In this document: piece by piece, positions 7,057-19,278 of the stretch
Numbering within the stretch: the first letter of the stretch is position 1
How the letters are laid out: each line of letters opens with the position of its first letter
Source of the DNA: an uncultured bacterium
GTDB taxonomy: Bacteria > Verrucomicrobiota > Kiritimatiellia > RFP12 > UBA1067
Reading direction: 5' to 3'
Length of the DNA: 40,602 nucleotides
Assembly: GCA_902761275.1 (NCBI GenBank)
Contig: CACWJS010000015.1
Span: 1-40,602 of the forward strand
Translations under genes and position numbers: made by a program
Notes under the pieces: generated by a model
Databases searched by the model: none
What the model was told of the DNA's origin: nothing
Seen by the model: only the letters and a program-made list of their open reading frames with translations

Positions 7057-8287
7057 ATGAAAGTTCCATTCCTAGAGAAGGTCGGCTACAGTCTTGGCGA
7101 CGGGGCGGCGAACCTCGTCTTCCAGCTGATGATCCGGGATACTCAGCGACAGGACCTCCACGAAATGGGGCAAGTACCGTCCGTGGGTCGTCGGCACGGC
7201 TGTTCCGTTCGCGCTCGTCTTTGCGCTCTCGTATCTTTCGCCGGACTGGGGCGTGCGCGCCAAGACCGCGTGGGCCGCTGGTACATACGCGCTTTTGATG
7301 GCGCTCTACAGCTTCAACAACACGCCGTATTCCTCGCTTGGCGGGGTGATGACGGACGACGGACGCGAACGCACTTCCGTTGCGACGGTTCGCTTCGTCG
7401 CCGCCACGGTCGCGACCATCGTCGTGCAGGTGGCGACGCTTCCGATGGTTAAGATGTTCGAGGACCCGCGCACGGGATGGTCCGTGACGGTAGGCATCTA
7501 CGCCGTCTTCGCGGCCGTAATGCTCGTCGTCAGCGGATGCGTGGCGAAGGAGCGCATCGCGCCGCCCGCTACGCAGAAGAACTCGATCAGGGAGGACCTC
7601 AGGAGCGTGTTCGGCGACGTGCCGTGGCGTGCGATGTTCACGCTCACGCTCTTCCTCTTCGTGACGCTTGCGCTCTGGGGCAGCGCGTCCGCCTACTACT
7701 TCAAGTACGCCGTTCCCGAGGATGTGCTCGACTTCTCGCTCTTCAACGGCGTAGGGCAGGGGATCACGTTCGTGGCCGTCGTGACGCTTCCCGGGATCCT
7801 CAGCGACCGCTTCGGCAAGAAGGCGACATACCTCGTCTGCCTGGCGCTCACGGCCGTCTTCACCGCCGGGTTCTACTTCGTGCCCGCGACAAGTCGCTAC
7901 GGGCTTCTCGTCCTGGGCGCGCTCAAGTCGCTCGCCTACGCGCCTACGATTCCGCTTCTCTGGGCGATGATGGGCGATGTGGCGGACCACGGCGAATGGG
8001 TTTCTGGCCGTCGCGCGACGGGCTTTGTCTTCGCGGGCATCGTCTTCGCGCTGAAGGCGGGGCTTGGCCTCGGCGGCGCCGTGTGCGGCTGGATTCTCGG
8101 CGCGGCCGGCTTTGATCCCGAAGCTGCGTCCCAGACAGCCGCGGCGCAGCAGGCGATCCGGCTCTCCGTCTCGCTGATCCCCGCCGCGCTCTTCGCCGTC
8201 GGCTGCATCGCACTCCTCTTCTATCCGATTTCGAAGCGCACCGAGAGGGAGATGCAGCTCGAACTGAACGCCAGGAGGTCAAAGTGA
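7057..8287 (+). pseudogene. GPH-type sugar transporter, disrupted by a deletion and frameshift
   Basis: The start encodes the typical N-terminus of glycoside-pentoside-hexuronide symporters (VGYSLGDGAANLVFQLM, residues 9-25). At about 7131-7138 the sequence jumps to SDRTSTKWGKYRPWVVGTAV in another frame. In this family these two motifs are separated by about 35 residues that form the end of helix 1, helix 2 and FYTDVFGI. The remaining frame is open to 8287 and carries the rest of the membrane helices. The gene therefore lost about 100 bp and its frame. It should have imported xylosides or arabinosides with the cytoplasmic GH43 next to it. A sequencing or assembly error is possible but would not explain the missing helix. 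Confidence 0.8.
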
Positions 8288-9270
8288 ACGCACGCTATCT
8301 ATTCCCCGCCGACTACATGGCCGATCCCGCCGCGCACGTGTGGAACGGGCGGATCTGGATCTACCCGAGCCACGACCGCGAGAGCGGCATCCCCGAGCGC
8401 GACAACGGCGACCATTTCGACATGGTCGACTACCATGCGCTTTCCATCGAACCCGACGCGGAAGGCCGGCTCGACCCCATGACGGGCGCGGTCGTGGACC
8501 ACGGCGTGATCCTCGACCTCGCGGGCGTACCGTGGGCGAAGCGGCAGCTGTGGGACAGCGACGTGGCGGAGAAGGACGGACGCTACTACCTCTACTTCTG
8601 CGCGAAGGACAAGGACGACGTCTTCCATATCGGCGTGGCGACAGCGGAGCGCCCCGAGGGGCCGTTCGTCGCAGAACCGGAGCCCATCGCCGGCAGCTAC
8701 TCCATCGACCCGTGCTGCTTCAGGGATCCGAAGACCGGTGCGCACTACCTTGTCTTCGGCGGCATCTGGGGCGGACAGCTCCAGCGCTACCGCGGCAACA
8801 AGGCGGTCTTCACGGCTGCGGAAGACACGCTTCCCGACGGCACGCGGTGTGCACTTGAGCCCGCCGATGCGGAACCGGCGCTCTGCCCAAAGATTGCGCG
8901 CCTTGCGGATGACATGCGCTCCTTCGCCGGGCCGCCAGTGGATCTCGTGATCGTTGACGAAAACGGCGAGCCCCTCAGGGCGGGCGACCACGCGCGGCGC
9001 TTCTTCGAGGCGAGCTGGCTCTACTTCAAGGACGGGAAATACCACTTTGCGTATTCGACTGGCGACACGCATCTCATCTGCGACGCCGTCTCGGATGCGC
9101 TTGAGGGGCCCTATCGCTACGATCGCGTGCTCCTGGAGCCGCAGGTCGGCTGGACGACGCACCACTGCGTCACGGAAGTCGACGGGAACTGGTATCTCTT
9201 CCACCACGACGCGGCTCCCTCCGGCGGGCGCACCTGGCTGCGTTCGCTCAAGGTCAAGCCGCTGCCGTAA
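8284..9270 (+). CDS. Cytoplasmic GH43 beta-xylosidase or arabinofuranosidase
   Basis: This 328-aa GH43 enzyme has no signal peptide, unlike the other GH43s here, so it should hydrolyse imported oligosaccharides. Visible are MADPAAHVWNGRIWIYPSHD (catalytic aspartate near residue 14), LWDSDVAEKDGRYYLYFCAKD, and EASWLYFKDGKYHFAYSTGD with the likely acid glutamate. The start is GTG at 8284, overlapping the transporter stop as GTGA, with AGGAGG just upstream. This is a classical transporter-glycosidase pair. The transporter frameshift means ribosomes starting at 7057 stop at 7452, so translational coupling is broken, although the strong ribosome site may suffice. Confidence 0.9.
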   Translation: MNARYLFPADYMADPAAHVWNGRIWIYPSHDRESGIPERDNGDHFDMVDYHALSIEPDAEGRLDPMTGAVVDHGVILDLAGVPWAKRQLWDSDVAEKDGRYYLYFCAKDKDDVFHIGVATAERPEGPFVAEPEPIAGSYSIDPCCFRDPKTGAHYLVFGGIWGGQLQRYRGNKAVFTAAEDTLPDGTRCALEPADAEPALCPKIARLADDMRSFAGPPVDLVIVDENGEPLRAGDHARRFFEASWLYFKDGKYHFAYSTGDTHLICDAVSDALEGPYRYDRVLLEPQVGWTTHHCVTEVDGNWYLFHHDAAPSGGRTWLRSLKVKPLP

Positions 9271-9324
9271 CCACATCAAGGGGCGTTGGCGCACGCCCGT
9301 ACCGCCTACAGGAGTTGCCGTGCC

Positions 9325-9456
9325 ATGAAAACAGGGATGCTACTTTCGCTCGCGCCGGTTCTTGCGGCGGCGATTCGTCCGTTGGCCGGTAGAAGGTCCG
9401 TCCGCCCGAAAATGACCCGAATGGGGGATGTCGCGCACTGGGCAAATAAGGTATAA
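9325..9456 (+). CDS. Short secreted-type ORF, probable gene remnant
   Basis: A 43-aa ORF preceded by CAGGAG. It begins MKTGMLLSLAPVLAAA, which looks like a signal peptide, and then reads into the transketolase operator and -10, ending at the TAA within TATAAT. It is likely the 5' end of a lost secreted-enzyme gene. Alternatively it is chance. Confidence 0.3.
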   Translation: MKTGMLLSLAPVLAAAIRPLAGRRSVRPKMTRMGDVAHWANKV

Positions 9457-9457
9457 T
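9412..9457 (+). promoter_or_regulatory. Regulon operator and -10 of the transketolase
   Basis: ATGACCC-GAAT-GGGGGAT (9412-9429), 22 bp, then TATAAT (9452-9457). The ATG at 9465 is seven bases downstream. This -10 has no TGN extension. It places transketolase in the xylan regulon. Confidence 0.75.
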
Positions 9458-9464
9458 TCCGCGC

Positions 9465-11397
9465 ATGAAATTCAAGAACGAAGAGCTGAAGGTTGCGGCG
9501 GACGCGATTCGCGTACTTGTCGCGGACATGGTCGAAAAGGCGAACTCGGGGCATCCCGGCGGTTCGATGGGTCAGGCGGACGTCGCGGCGACGCTGTGGC
9601 TCGAATATCTGAGGGTTGACCCCAAGAATCCACTTTGGCCCGACCGCGACCGGCTCGTCTTCTCGGGCGGACACTGCTCGCCGCTCGTCTATTCGCTCTT
9701 CCACCTCGCGGGCATGGACGGTCTCTCCATGGACGAGGTGAAGAACTTCCGCCAGTTCGGCTCCAGGACGGCGGGCCATCCCGAGCGCGAGCTCATCCGC
9801 GGCATCGAGGTGACGACGGGTCCGCTCGGACAGGGCCTGGCGATGGGCGTCGGCCTTGCACTGGCGGCGAAGATGAAGTCCGCCCGCAACCGCACCTGGG
9901 TTCTCTGCGGCGACGGCGACATGGAGGAGGGGATTTCGCACGAGGCGTGCTCCTTCGCGGGCACGCTCGGCCTCGGCGGCCTCGTGGTCGTCTACGACGC
10001 CAACGACATTACGATCGAGGGCCACGCCACGCTCGCGATGAAGGACGACACGCAGGCGCGCTTCACGTCGTATGGCTGGAAGGTTTTCACGTGCGACGGA
10101 CACGACTTCGACGCCATCCGCGCCGCGCTTGATGCGGCTGTCGCGGTATCCGACGCGCCGGTCCTGGTCATCTCCCGCACGCACATCGGCCAGGGAGCGC
10201 CCACCAAGCACGACACGGCCGGGGTGCACGGCGCGCCGCTCGGCGCGGCGGAGCTCGCGGCGACGAAAAGGGCTCTTGGCTACGATCCCGACAAGTTCTT
10301 CGCCGTTCCGCAGCAGGCCTACGACCTGTTTGCGCGCCGTGCGGCGGCAATCGCGCAGGACGCGTCGGCGCGTGGTGCCTGCGAGGCGCCGGCGATTGAC
10401 GTCGCGAAGCTCACGGCGCTTCTTCCCGCGTTCGACCCGGCGAAGGTCGTGGCGACGCGCGCCGCGTGCGGAATGGTCATGAACGCGCTCGCCGAAGGGT
10501 GCGCCGAACTTGTCGGCGGCAGCGCGGACCTCGAGCCGTCGAACAAGACGGGGCTCAAGAAGTACGGCTGGATCTCGGCCGACGACTTTTCGGGGCGCAA
10601 CATCCACTTCGGAATCCGCGAACTCGCGATGACGTCGATCGTCAACGGCATGGCGGCGTACGGCGGGCTGCGTCCGTTTGGCGCGACGTTCTTCGTCTTC
10701 AGCGACTACTGCAAGCCCGCGCTCCGTCTGGCGTCCCTCATGGGCCTGCCGTCCCTGTTCGTCTTCTCGCACGACAGCTTCTACGTCGGCGAAGACGGAC
10801 CCACCCACGAGCCGGTGGAGCAGATCGCCGCGCTCCGGGTCGTCCCGAACCTCGACGTGTACCGTCCGGCGGACGCCAACGAGACGGGGGCGTGCTGGGT
10901 TGCCATGCTGGCCCGCACGGCGGGTCCGAGCTGCATCCTCACGACGCGGCAGAATCTGCCGGTCCTTGCCGACGCCACGCCGGAGAAGGTGATGCGCGGC
11001 GGATAGCGGCGGATATGTCCTTTTTGCGGAGGGCCCGCAGGACGAGCGCACGGTTCTCTTCGTGGCGACGGGATCGGAGGTTCACCTCTGCGTCGCCGCG
11101 GCGAAGACGCTTGCCGCGGAGGGCCGCGGCGTGCGCGTCGTGTCGCTTCCGTGCGCCGAGCTCTTCGCGCGCCAGGACGCGGCCTATCGCGCGTCCGTAG
11201 TTCCGTCGGCGATGACGCGCCGCGTCCTCGCGGAGGCGGGCGTCGCGAAGGGGCTCATGGAGTTTGCTGTTGCGCCCACTACGACGCGGTATCTGTCGCT
11301 CGAGCATTTCGGCGCGTCGGGTCCCTACGCCCGGCTGGCGGATGAGTTTGGCTTCACGCCCGCGAACTGCCTGCGCCTTGCCCGCGAGTTGCTGTGA
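9465..11397 (+). pseudogene. tkt: Transketolase split by a 10-bp tandem duplication
   Basis: Transketolase moves two-carbon units between pentose phosphates using thiamine diphosphate. The first 513 codons carry SGHPGGSMGQ (28-37), TTGPLGQG (117-124), the ThDP-binding GDGDMEEG (149-156), the catalytic glutamate in FGIREL (E386) and EDGPTHEPVEQ. They end at TAG 11004-11006. The C-terminal transketolase domain continues in the next frame (YVLFAEGPQDERTVLFVATG and on) to 11397. The cause is visible: GCGGCGGATA occurs twice in perfect tandem at 10996-11015. Removing one copy restores a 640-codon gene matching the fragment at 3296-3330. It is either a pseudogene, a slippage-prone on/off switch, or a sequence error. 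Confidence 0.88.
10996..11015 (+). repeat. 10-bp perfect tandem duplication in the transketolase
   Basis: Two adjacent copies of GCGGCGGATA. The paralogous fragment at about 3305 has only one copy. The extra 10 bp shift the frame by +1 and create an immediate TAG. Confidence 0.95.
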
Positions 11398-11436
11398 GCG
11401 GCGCGCGGCGCGCTCCGTCCGCGACGGAACTTCGCC

Positions 11437-11483
11437 GTCACCCGAATGGACTATTGATGAAGCGGCGGGTGATTGCGTATAAT
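11437..11483 (+). promoter_or_regulatory. Regulon operator and -10 of the GH51 gene
   Basis: GTCACCC-GAAT-GGACTAT (11437-11454): here the left half is good and the right half is degenerate. TATAAT is at 11478-11483, 23 bp on, with no TGN in front, and the ATG (11490) is six bases after it. A second GGGTGAT half-site sits at 11467-11473, close to the -10. Confidence 0.7.
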
Positions 11484-11489
11484 GATCGC

Positions 11490-13451
11490 ATGAAAATCAA
11501 AAATACGCTTGTCGTTTCCGCCGCTGCGGTCGCCGCCTCGTGTGCGTCCCTTGCGGACGGCGCGAGAATCTCCATCTCGCCCGACGCAAAGGGCATGGAC
11601 ATGCCGAAGACGATGTACGGCATCTTCTTCGAGGACATCAACTATGCCGCCGACGGAGGCATATACCCTGAGCTGCTGGCGAACCGCGGCTTCGACTGGA
11701 AGACGAAGGACCTCGAGGGTTGGGAGGCCGACTACCGCGGCGGCGCGATGGCGCGCATCACGGTGCAGGAGAACGCGCCGCTGCATCCCAACACCGCTCG
11801 CCACCTTCGCATGGAGTGCTTCGGACCCGGCACGGGATGCGGCGTCAGGAACAAGGGCTTCCACGGCGTAAGCGTCGAGGCCGGCAAGAAGTACGACCTC
11901 ACGTTCTACGCACGGGGGCTCGAAGGGTATGCCGGTGGACTCCGCTTTGTGCTTGAGGACGGACAGGAGGTTGTCTGCGAGGCAAAGCTCGCGAACGGCA
12001 AGATGTCCGTCGCGCCGAAGTCCGGTGCGCTCGACCCCGCGGCGCCCGAGTGGCGAAGGCACACCTTCGTGTTCGCGCCGCAGAAGACCGTCAGGAACGG
12101 AACATTCTCTGTCCTTATGGACGCTCCCGGAATAGTCGAGCTCGAGCAGGTGTCGCTCTTTCCGCAGGAGACGTTCAACGGACGCAGGAACGGACTGCGC
12201 AAGGACCTCGTCCAGCTTCTCAAGGACCTGAAGCCGGGCGTGCTACGCTTCCCGGGCGGATGCGTCGCGGAAGGCGACTGCTTCGAGCGCTGGTTCGACT
12301 GGAAGCGCACGGTCGGCGCGCTTGAGCGCCGCGAGACGATCTGGAACACATGGGGCTACTGGCAGTCGTTCGGACTCGGCTACTACGAGTACTTCTGCCT
12401 CGCCGAGGACATCGGCGCGGAGCCGCTCCCCATCTGCCTCGCGGGCATCACGTGCCAGTTCCGCGGACCCAAGCTCGCGCCGCTCGATTCGATGGACTAC
12501 TTTGCGCAGAGCATCTGCGACCTTGTCGACTTCGCGAACGCCGACCCCAAGAAGAACAAGTGGGGTGCGCTCCGCGCCGAGATGGGCCACCCGAAGCCGT
12601 TCAACCTCAAGATGGTCGGCGTTGGAAACGAGAACTGGGGGCAGGACTTCCTCGACCGCTACCTCGCGATCGCAAAGATCGTGCGCGAGAAGCATCCAGA
12701 GATAAAGCTCGTCTCTACGGCCGGCGCGTCGCCGATCGGCGGAGACCACGACCTCGCGTGGAAGACTCTCACCTGCCAGACGGCCGACATGGTCGACGAG
12801 CATTTCTACGCGAACCCCGGATGGATGATGGGGCTTGCGCACCAGTTCGACGGATACGACCGCTCCAAGCCGAAGGTGTATGCCGGCGAATACGCGTGCC
12901 ACGTCGAGGACAAGGCGAACAGCCTATTCTCCGCGCTCTGCGAGGCGGTGTGCATGATGGGCTTCGAGCGCAACTGCGACGTCGTCGAGATGTCCAGCTA
13001 CGCGCCGCTCTTCGGCAAGATTGGCTGCGAGCAGTGGAAGCCCGACCTCATCTGGTTCGACAACCTCCGCGCGTTCACGACGCCCAACTACCACGTGCAG
13101 AAGATGTTCGGCAACAACCTTCCGAGCGTGTACATCCCGTCCGCGCAGTCCGGCGAAGTTGCCGACTTCCATCAGGTCTGCGGATTCGACAAGGCGACTG
13201 GCGAGTACGTCGTGAAGTGCGTCAACCTCGCGGCGGACCATGCGCTTGACCTCGTCGTCGACTTTGGCGTGGAGCTTCCCGCAGGAAAGATCAAGGTCGA
13301 GACGCTGACGGGCAATCCCAAGGTCGTCAACGACATGGAGAATCCCGTGCGCTGCAGGCCCGAGTCGAAGTCCGTTGCCTTCGCCGGCGGACGCGAGTTC
13401 AAGACGAGCCTCCCCGCCTCCTCGCTCACGATCATCCGGGCGAAGGAATGA
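11490..13451 (+). CDS. Secreted GH51 alpha-L-arabinofuranosidase
   Basis: The 653-aa protein has a signal peptide (1-22), an N-terminal segment of the GH51 domain (MYGIFFEDINYAADGGIYPE), a CBM4-like beta-sandwich insertion (about 75-225), then the TIM barrel with LRFPGGCVAEGD (252-263), the acid/base glutamate in VGNENWG (E381) and the nucleophile in VYAGEYAC (E467), and a C-terminal beta-domain. It releases terminal L-arabinose from arabinoxylan or arabinan side chains. The upstream in-frame ATG-like starts are rejected because the -10 ends six bases before ATG 11490. A strong hairpin follows the stop. Confidence 0.95.
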   Translation: MKIKNTLVVSAAAVAASCASLADGARISISPDAKGMDMPKTMYGIFFEDINYAADGGIYPELLANRGFDWKTKDLEGWEADYRGGAMARITVQENAPLHPNTARHLRMECFGPGTGCGVRNKGFHGVSVEAGKKYDLTFYARGLEGYAGGLRFVLEDGQEVVCEAKLANGKMSVAPKSGALDPAAPEWRRHTFVFAPQKTVRNGTFSVLMDAPGIVELEQVSLFPQETFNGRRNGLRKDLVQLLKDLKPGVLRFPGGCVAEGDCFERWFDWKRTVGALERRETIWNTWGYWQSFGLGYYEYFCLAEDIGAEPLPICLAGITCQFRGPKLAPLDSMDYFAQSICDLVDFANADPKKNKWGALRAEMGHPKPFNLKMVGVGNENWGQDFLDRYLAIAKIVREKHPEIKLVSTAGASPIGGDHDLAWKTLTCQTADMVDEHFYANPGWMMGLAHQFDGYDRSKPKVYAGEYACHVEDKANSLFSALCEAVCMMGFERNCDVVEMSSYAPLFGKIGCEQWKPDLIWFDNLRAFTTPNYHVQKMFGNNLPSVYIPSAQSGEVADFHQVCGFDKATGEYVVKCVNLAADHALDLVVDFGVELPAGKIKVETLTGNPKVVNDMENPVRCRPESKSVAFAGGREFKTSLPASSLTIIRAKE

Positions 13452-13485
13452 GTATTTTCGGCGACAGCGGCGTATAGAATAATTG

Positions 13486-13510
13486 GCGGCGCGGCATTTT
13501 GCCGCGCCGC
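13486..13510 (+). terminator. Hairpin after the GH51 gene
   Basis: A perfect 11-bp stem (GCGGCGCGGCA with its complement) and a 3-nt loop, without a clear U-tract. It ends only three bases before the GH97 operator, so it may shield that promoter from read-through. Confidence 0.6.
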
Positions 13511-13513
13511 AGT

Positions 13514-16353
<2,840 letters not shown>

Positions 16354-16357
<4 letters not shown>

Positions 16358-17724
16358 GTCTTGATCTCCAACCTTATGGATGTTGTGCGCCGCTTGGACG
16401 CAAAAGAGACGGTGAAGCCGCTTCTGCGCGCGCGTTCCCGCATTCCGGAAAGCCCGAAGTGCCCCGCTTCCGGACCGAGCGCGTGCTGCGTGTCGAAGGG
16501 TGCTCCGTTGTTCACGATCCGCAGCTTGAACTTCTTCGGTCCTGCAGCGTCGCTTGCAATGAGAATGCGAGTCGCCTTCCCGTGCTTGATGGCGTTTGTG
16601 ACGGACTCCTGCACTACGTATAGTATGTCCGAGAAGAGCGCCTCTGGCAGGGTCTCCGGAAGTCCCTTAAGGATGGCCTCCACGCGGACGGCGGTAGTGG
16701 ATGCGAGTTTCTGCGCAAGCGACATCAGCACGTCCTTCGGGCGCTTCTGCGTTAGTTCGTCGATTCTCAGGTTCCAGATCGTCTCGCGAATTTCGCGCTT
16801 CGCGGTGACGAGGATGTCGCGTGCAAGTTCGATGGGCTTCAGCTCTTCCGGAGCCGGCGATCCGGCCTCGGGCAGCATGCTGTCGAGGTAGAGCCTTGCG
16901 CCCGCGAGGTGCTGCTCGATCGAGTCGTGCAGGTCCGCCGCCATCCTGCGGCGCTCGGCGATGACGGCCTGCAGCCGGCTTTTCGTCTGGTGCGCCCTGT
17001 AGAGCTTGAACGAAAGTGCGGCTACGACGACGAGAAGCAGCCACGGGGCGTATCTTGCGGCCTTTGACGCCTTGTAGGCGACAAACCTGCGCTTGAACGC
17101 CGCATCGGGGATTATGGTTATTGCGTTCTCGTCTGGCAGCCTGATGTCGATTTTCGGCACTTCGCCATCGGGCAGGTCGATGTCCAGGGTTATGAGGAAT
17201 CCCTCAAGCTCGACGTTCGGGCGCAGGGACAGCTTCTCCGAGAGTTCCTCGCTTGCGTATCCCTGAAGGCTTGCGGAAATCACTGCGCCTTCGCAGTCGA
17301 TGTCGAAGTCCGTGAACGCCCAGTCCCTCGGGATGACGTTAAGGACGCGCGCCTTCAGGCGTACGGGCATTCCGTAGAGGTCGGAAGTCTTCCCCTCGTC
17401 GAAGACGCGCGGAAGGTCTTTCGGTCCGATGGACTGCGTCTCCGGGACGACGCCGTTCTCGCCTTTCTTCTCGTATCTCGCCGCTTCGACTGTGATGCGT
17501 CCGTTGCGCCTCGCCGGCACGCCGCGCGCCTCCACTAAGTCGCCTGGCGAAAGCTCCGGCGCGCCCTGCTTTGTCTGCACGCGGACTACGCGGTCCTCGG
17601 TCTTCAGCAGGAAGAACTGCCACGCCTGCCAGTATAGGACGGTGCCGCGGACCGATTCGGTCTGCGGCTCGTTTGCGTACAGCGGCAATGCCGCGAGCGC
17701 AAGGATGGATATGAGGCGTTTCAT
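16354..17724 (-). CDS. Sensor histidine kinase with extracytoplasmic OB-fold-like domains
   Basis: The 456-aa protein has a signal peptide (1-17), an extracytoplasmic region of about 205 residues that looks like two OB-fold-type modules (VRGTVLYWQAWQFFLL...GDLVEARG and VRLKARVLNV...VELEGFLITL), one transmembrane helix (226-239), a HisKA_3 dimerisation domain with the phospho-histidine in AADLHDSIEQH (H266), and an ATPase domain with N-box VQESVTNAIKHG and G-box HFGLSGMRERARR. It pairs with NarL-type regulators. The sensed signal is not known; released sugars are plausible from the context. It follows the GH43 gene by 26 bp on the same strand, so it can be co-transcribed from that operator-controlled promoter, which would give positive feedback. 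Confidence 0.93.
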
Positions 17725-17732
17725 CTATCCAT

Positions 17733-17738
17733 ATTATA
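17733..17738 (-). promoter_or_regulatory. Possible internal -10 for the kinase gene
   Basis: Minus-strand TGC-TATAAT, an extended -10, ends eight bases before the kinase ATG. There is no operator and no clear -35. It could give basal, nearly leaderless kinase expression. Confidence 0.5.
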
Positions 17739-17750
17739 GCAAATGCGCGG

Positions 17751-19190
17751 TCATTTTGCTGGAGTTCCGAAAGCCCACCAGTCGAGCTCCATGTTGCCGG
17801 CGAGGACGACGAAGACTGCGTGTTCGCCGGTTGCCGGCGCCTTGGTCTTGATCGACGTTGTCTTGAACGAATCGCCCGCGTCTACTGTGCCAGAGGCGAC
17901 GAGCGTTCCGTCCGGCTTGTCGAGCCTGACTTCGATCTTGCCCTTGCCGCGTGCGGAGAAGGTGAACTTCGCGGGCGCCTTCGGGCCGAAGTCCGCTCCG
18001 CGCACCGCCACCCACGCACCGTCCTCCTTCGGCTTCGCGGCGAGGTTGCCGAGCTGGGGAAGGCGGGTGAACGCCATGCCGGACGTCGCGGCGGCGGTCT
18101 CGCCCTGCACCCTGCGGCGGGGGTCGAGCTTCTCGACCTGCTCCACGCCCTTGCGCGTGTTCTTCACGGGCTTGAAGGTGACGGTCGCCTCGTCGACTTC
18201 GCAGATGTCGATGTTGATGTTTCGGAAACCGCCCGTCTGCGGCAGGAGGGACTTCTGGAGCTCCTGGTCGTGGTAGATGAGGTACCACTTCCCCTTGAAC
18301 TTGTGGAGATGCGTGTGGTTGTTGCAGAACATGTGTCCGAACATGCCCGGGTTCTGGTTGTATTCCCCGCGCATCTTCCAGCTCTTCTCGTCGAGCGGAG
18401 TCTTAGAGGTCTCATAGACCATGGAGCATCCGATCGGCTTCGGGCAGTCGCAGGGCCACGGCTCGTGGTCCGTCCAGTCGACGTTGTACGTGTAGACGCA
18501 CGTGTCGCCGATGAAGTTGAGCTCGTTCGCCTCGAAGTGGAACGGGGCGGGCGGAATCGTCGCCTCGCCGACGACGGAGATGAGGTCGGCGCCGAGCTTG
18601 ATGAGACGGGACTCAGCCCCACCGAAGGCGAGGTATCCCGTGCCGTCCGGACCGATCGCCGCGCCCGGATCGAACGGGACCTTGCACTTCTTCGTGAAGT
18701 CGGACTGCTGGTCGACGAGCGACTTCTGTAGCGGACTCGTCCAGGGCCCGAGCGGATGCGTCGCCGTGATGACGCCGGTGCCGCATCCGGAATTCGAGAA
18801 GTACATGTAGAAGTGCGTCTTCCCGTCCTTCTCCTTGCGCGAGATGACGGACGGCGCCCAGCTGTTGACGATCCACGGGGCGATTTCGCCTACGGGTATC
18901 TCGCCGTGGTAGGTCCAGTTCGCCATGTCGGCGGTTGACATCATGGAGAGGGTCTTGATGCATTCGTATGTGTTGTTCGTCTTCACGGGCGACTCGTCGT
19001 ACTGCTGGTGGTCGTTCGTTCCGTAGACGAAGAGGCGTCCGTTGTATTCGACTGCGGTCGGGTCCGCGCAGAAGTGGTGGTCGAGCAGCGGATTCCCGAA
19101 GAACTCGCCGTTCTCGAACTTTGGCGAAGGCGCCGCGAAGGCGCCGAAGGCGGCCGCAACCGCAACTGTGGAAAGTATTGTCTTTTTCAT
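17751..19190 (-). CDS. Secreted GH43-CBM6 arabinoxylan enzyme
   Basis: The 479-aa protein has a signal peptide (1-20), a GH43 propeller (about 25-355) and a C-terminal CBM6 (about 368-475, ending MELDWWAFG). Catalytic residues are D43 (CADPTAVEYNG), D174 (VPFDPGAAI) and a glutamate near 220 (HFEANELNFIG). The layout is that of arabinoxylan arabinofuranohydrolases, which remove arabinose from xylan chains. Residues 23-476 are closely similar to the middle of the 1400-aa protein at 22286, so the two are paralogues. It starts six bases after a TATAAT and shares a central operator with the divergent GH43 gene at 19279. Confidence 0.92.
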   Translation of the reverse strand: MKKTILSTVAVAAAFGAFAAPSPKFENGEFFGNPLLDHHFCADPTAVEYNGRLFVYGTNDHQQYDESPVKTNNTYECIKTLSMMSTADMANWTYHGEIPVGEIAPWIVNSWAPSVISRKEKDGKTHFYMYFSNSGCGTGVITATHPLGPWTSPLQKSLVDQQSDFTKKCKVPFDPGAAIGPDGTGYLAFGGAESRLIKLGADLISVVGEATIPPAPFHFEANELNFIGDTCVYTYNVDWTDHEPWPCDCPKPIGCSMVYETSKTPLDEKSWKMRGEYNQNPGMFGHMFCNNHTHLHKFKGKWYLIYHDQELQKSLLPQTGGFRNINIDICEVDEATVTFKPVKNTRKGVEQVEKLDPRRRVQGETAAATSGMAFTRLPQLGNLAAKPKEDGAWVAVRGADFGPKAPAKFTFSARGKGKIEVRLDKPDGTLVASGTVDAGDSFKTTSIKTKAPATGEHAVFVVLAGNMELDWWAFGTPAK

Positions 19191-19196
19191 GCCGCT

Positions 19197-19271
19197 ATTA
19201 TACCCTATTCCCCCGATGCCCGCAAATCATCCTGTGGGGTGATACCGAAGCAAGCGGAGGCATGGTAGAAT
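19197..19271. promoter_or_regulatory. Symmetrical divergent promoter with one shared operator
   Basis: One near-perfect palindrome, ATCATCC-TGTG-GGGTGAT (19226-19243), lies between two divergent GH43 genes. The minus-strand -10 TATAAT (19197-19202) is 23 bp away and the plus-strand TGG-TAGAAT (19266-19271) is 22 bp away. The operator centre is 44-45 bp from the ATG on each side. Both genes are predicted leaderless. Confidence 0.9.
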
Positions 19272-19278
19272 GTGTACC

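Noticed and set aside
7057-7452. Programmed frameshift in the transporter
   Set aside because: About 35 family-conserved residues are missing at the junction, so a frameshift alone would not yield a complete transporter.
11015-11397. A separate gene for the transketolase C-terminal half (split transketolase)
   Set aside because: Split transketolases divide between the ThDP and pyrimidine domains, not before the C-terminal domain. The perfect 10-bp duplication explains the break, and ATG 11015 is in the wrong frame.
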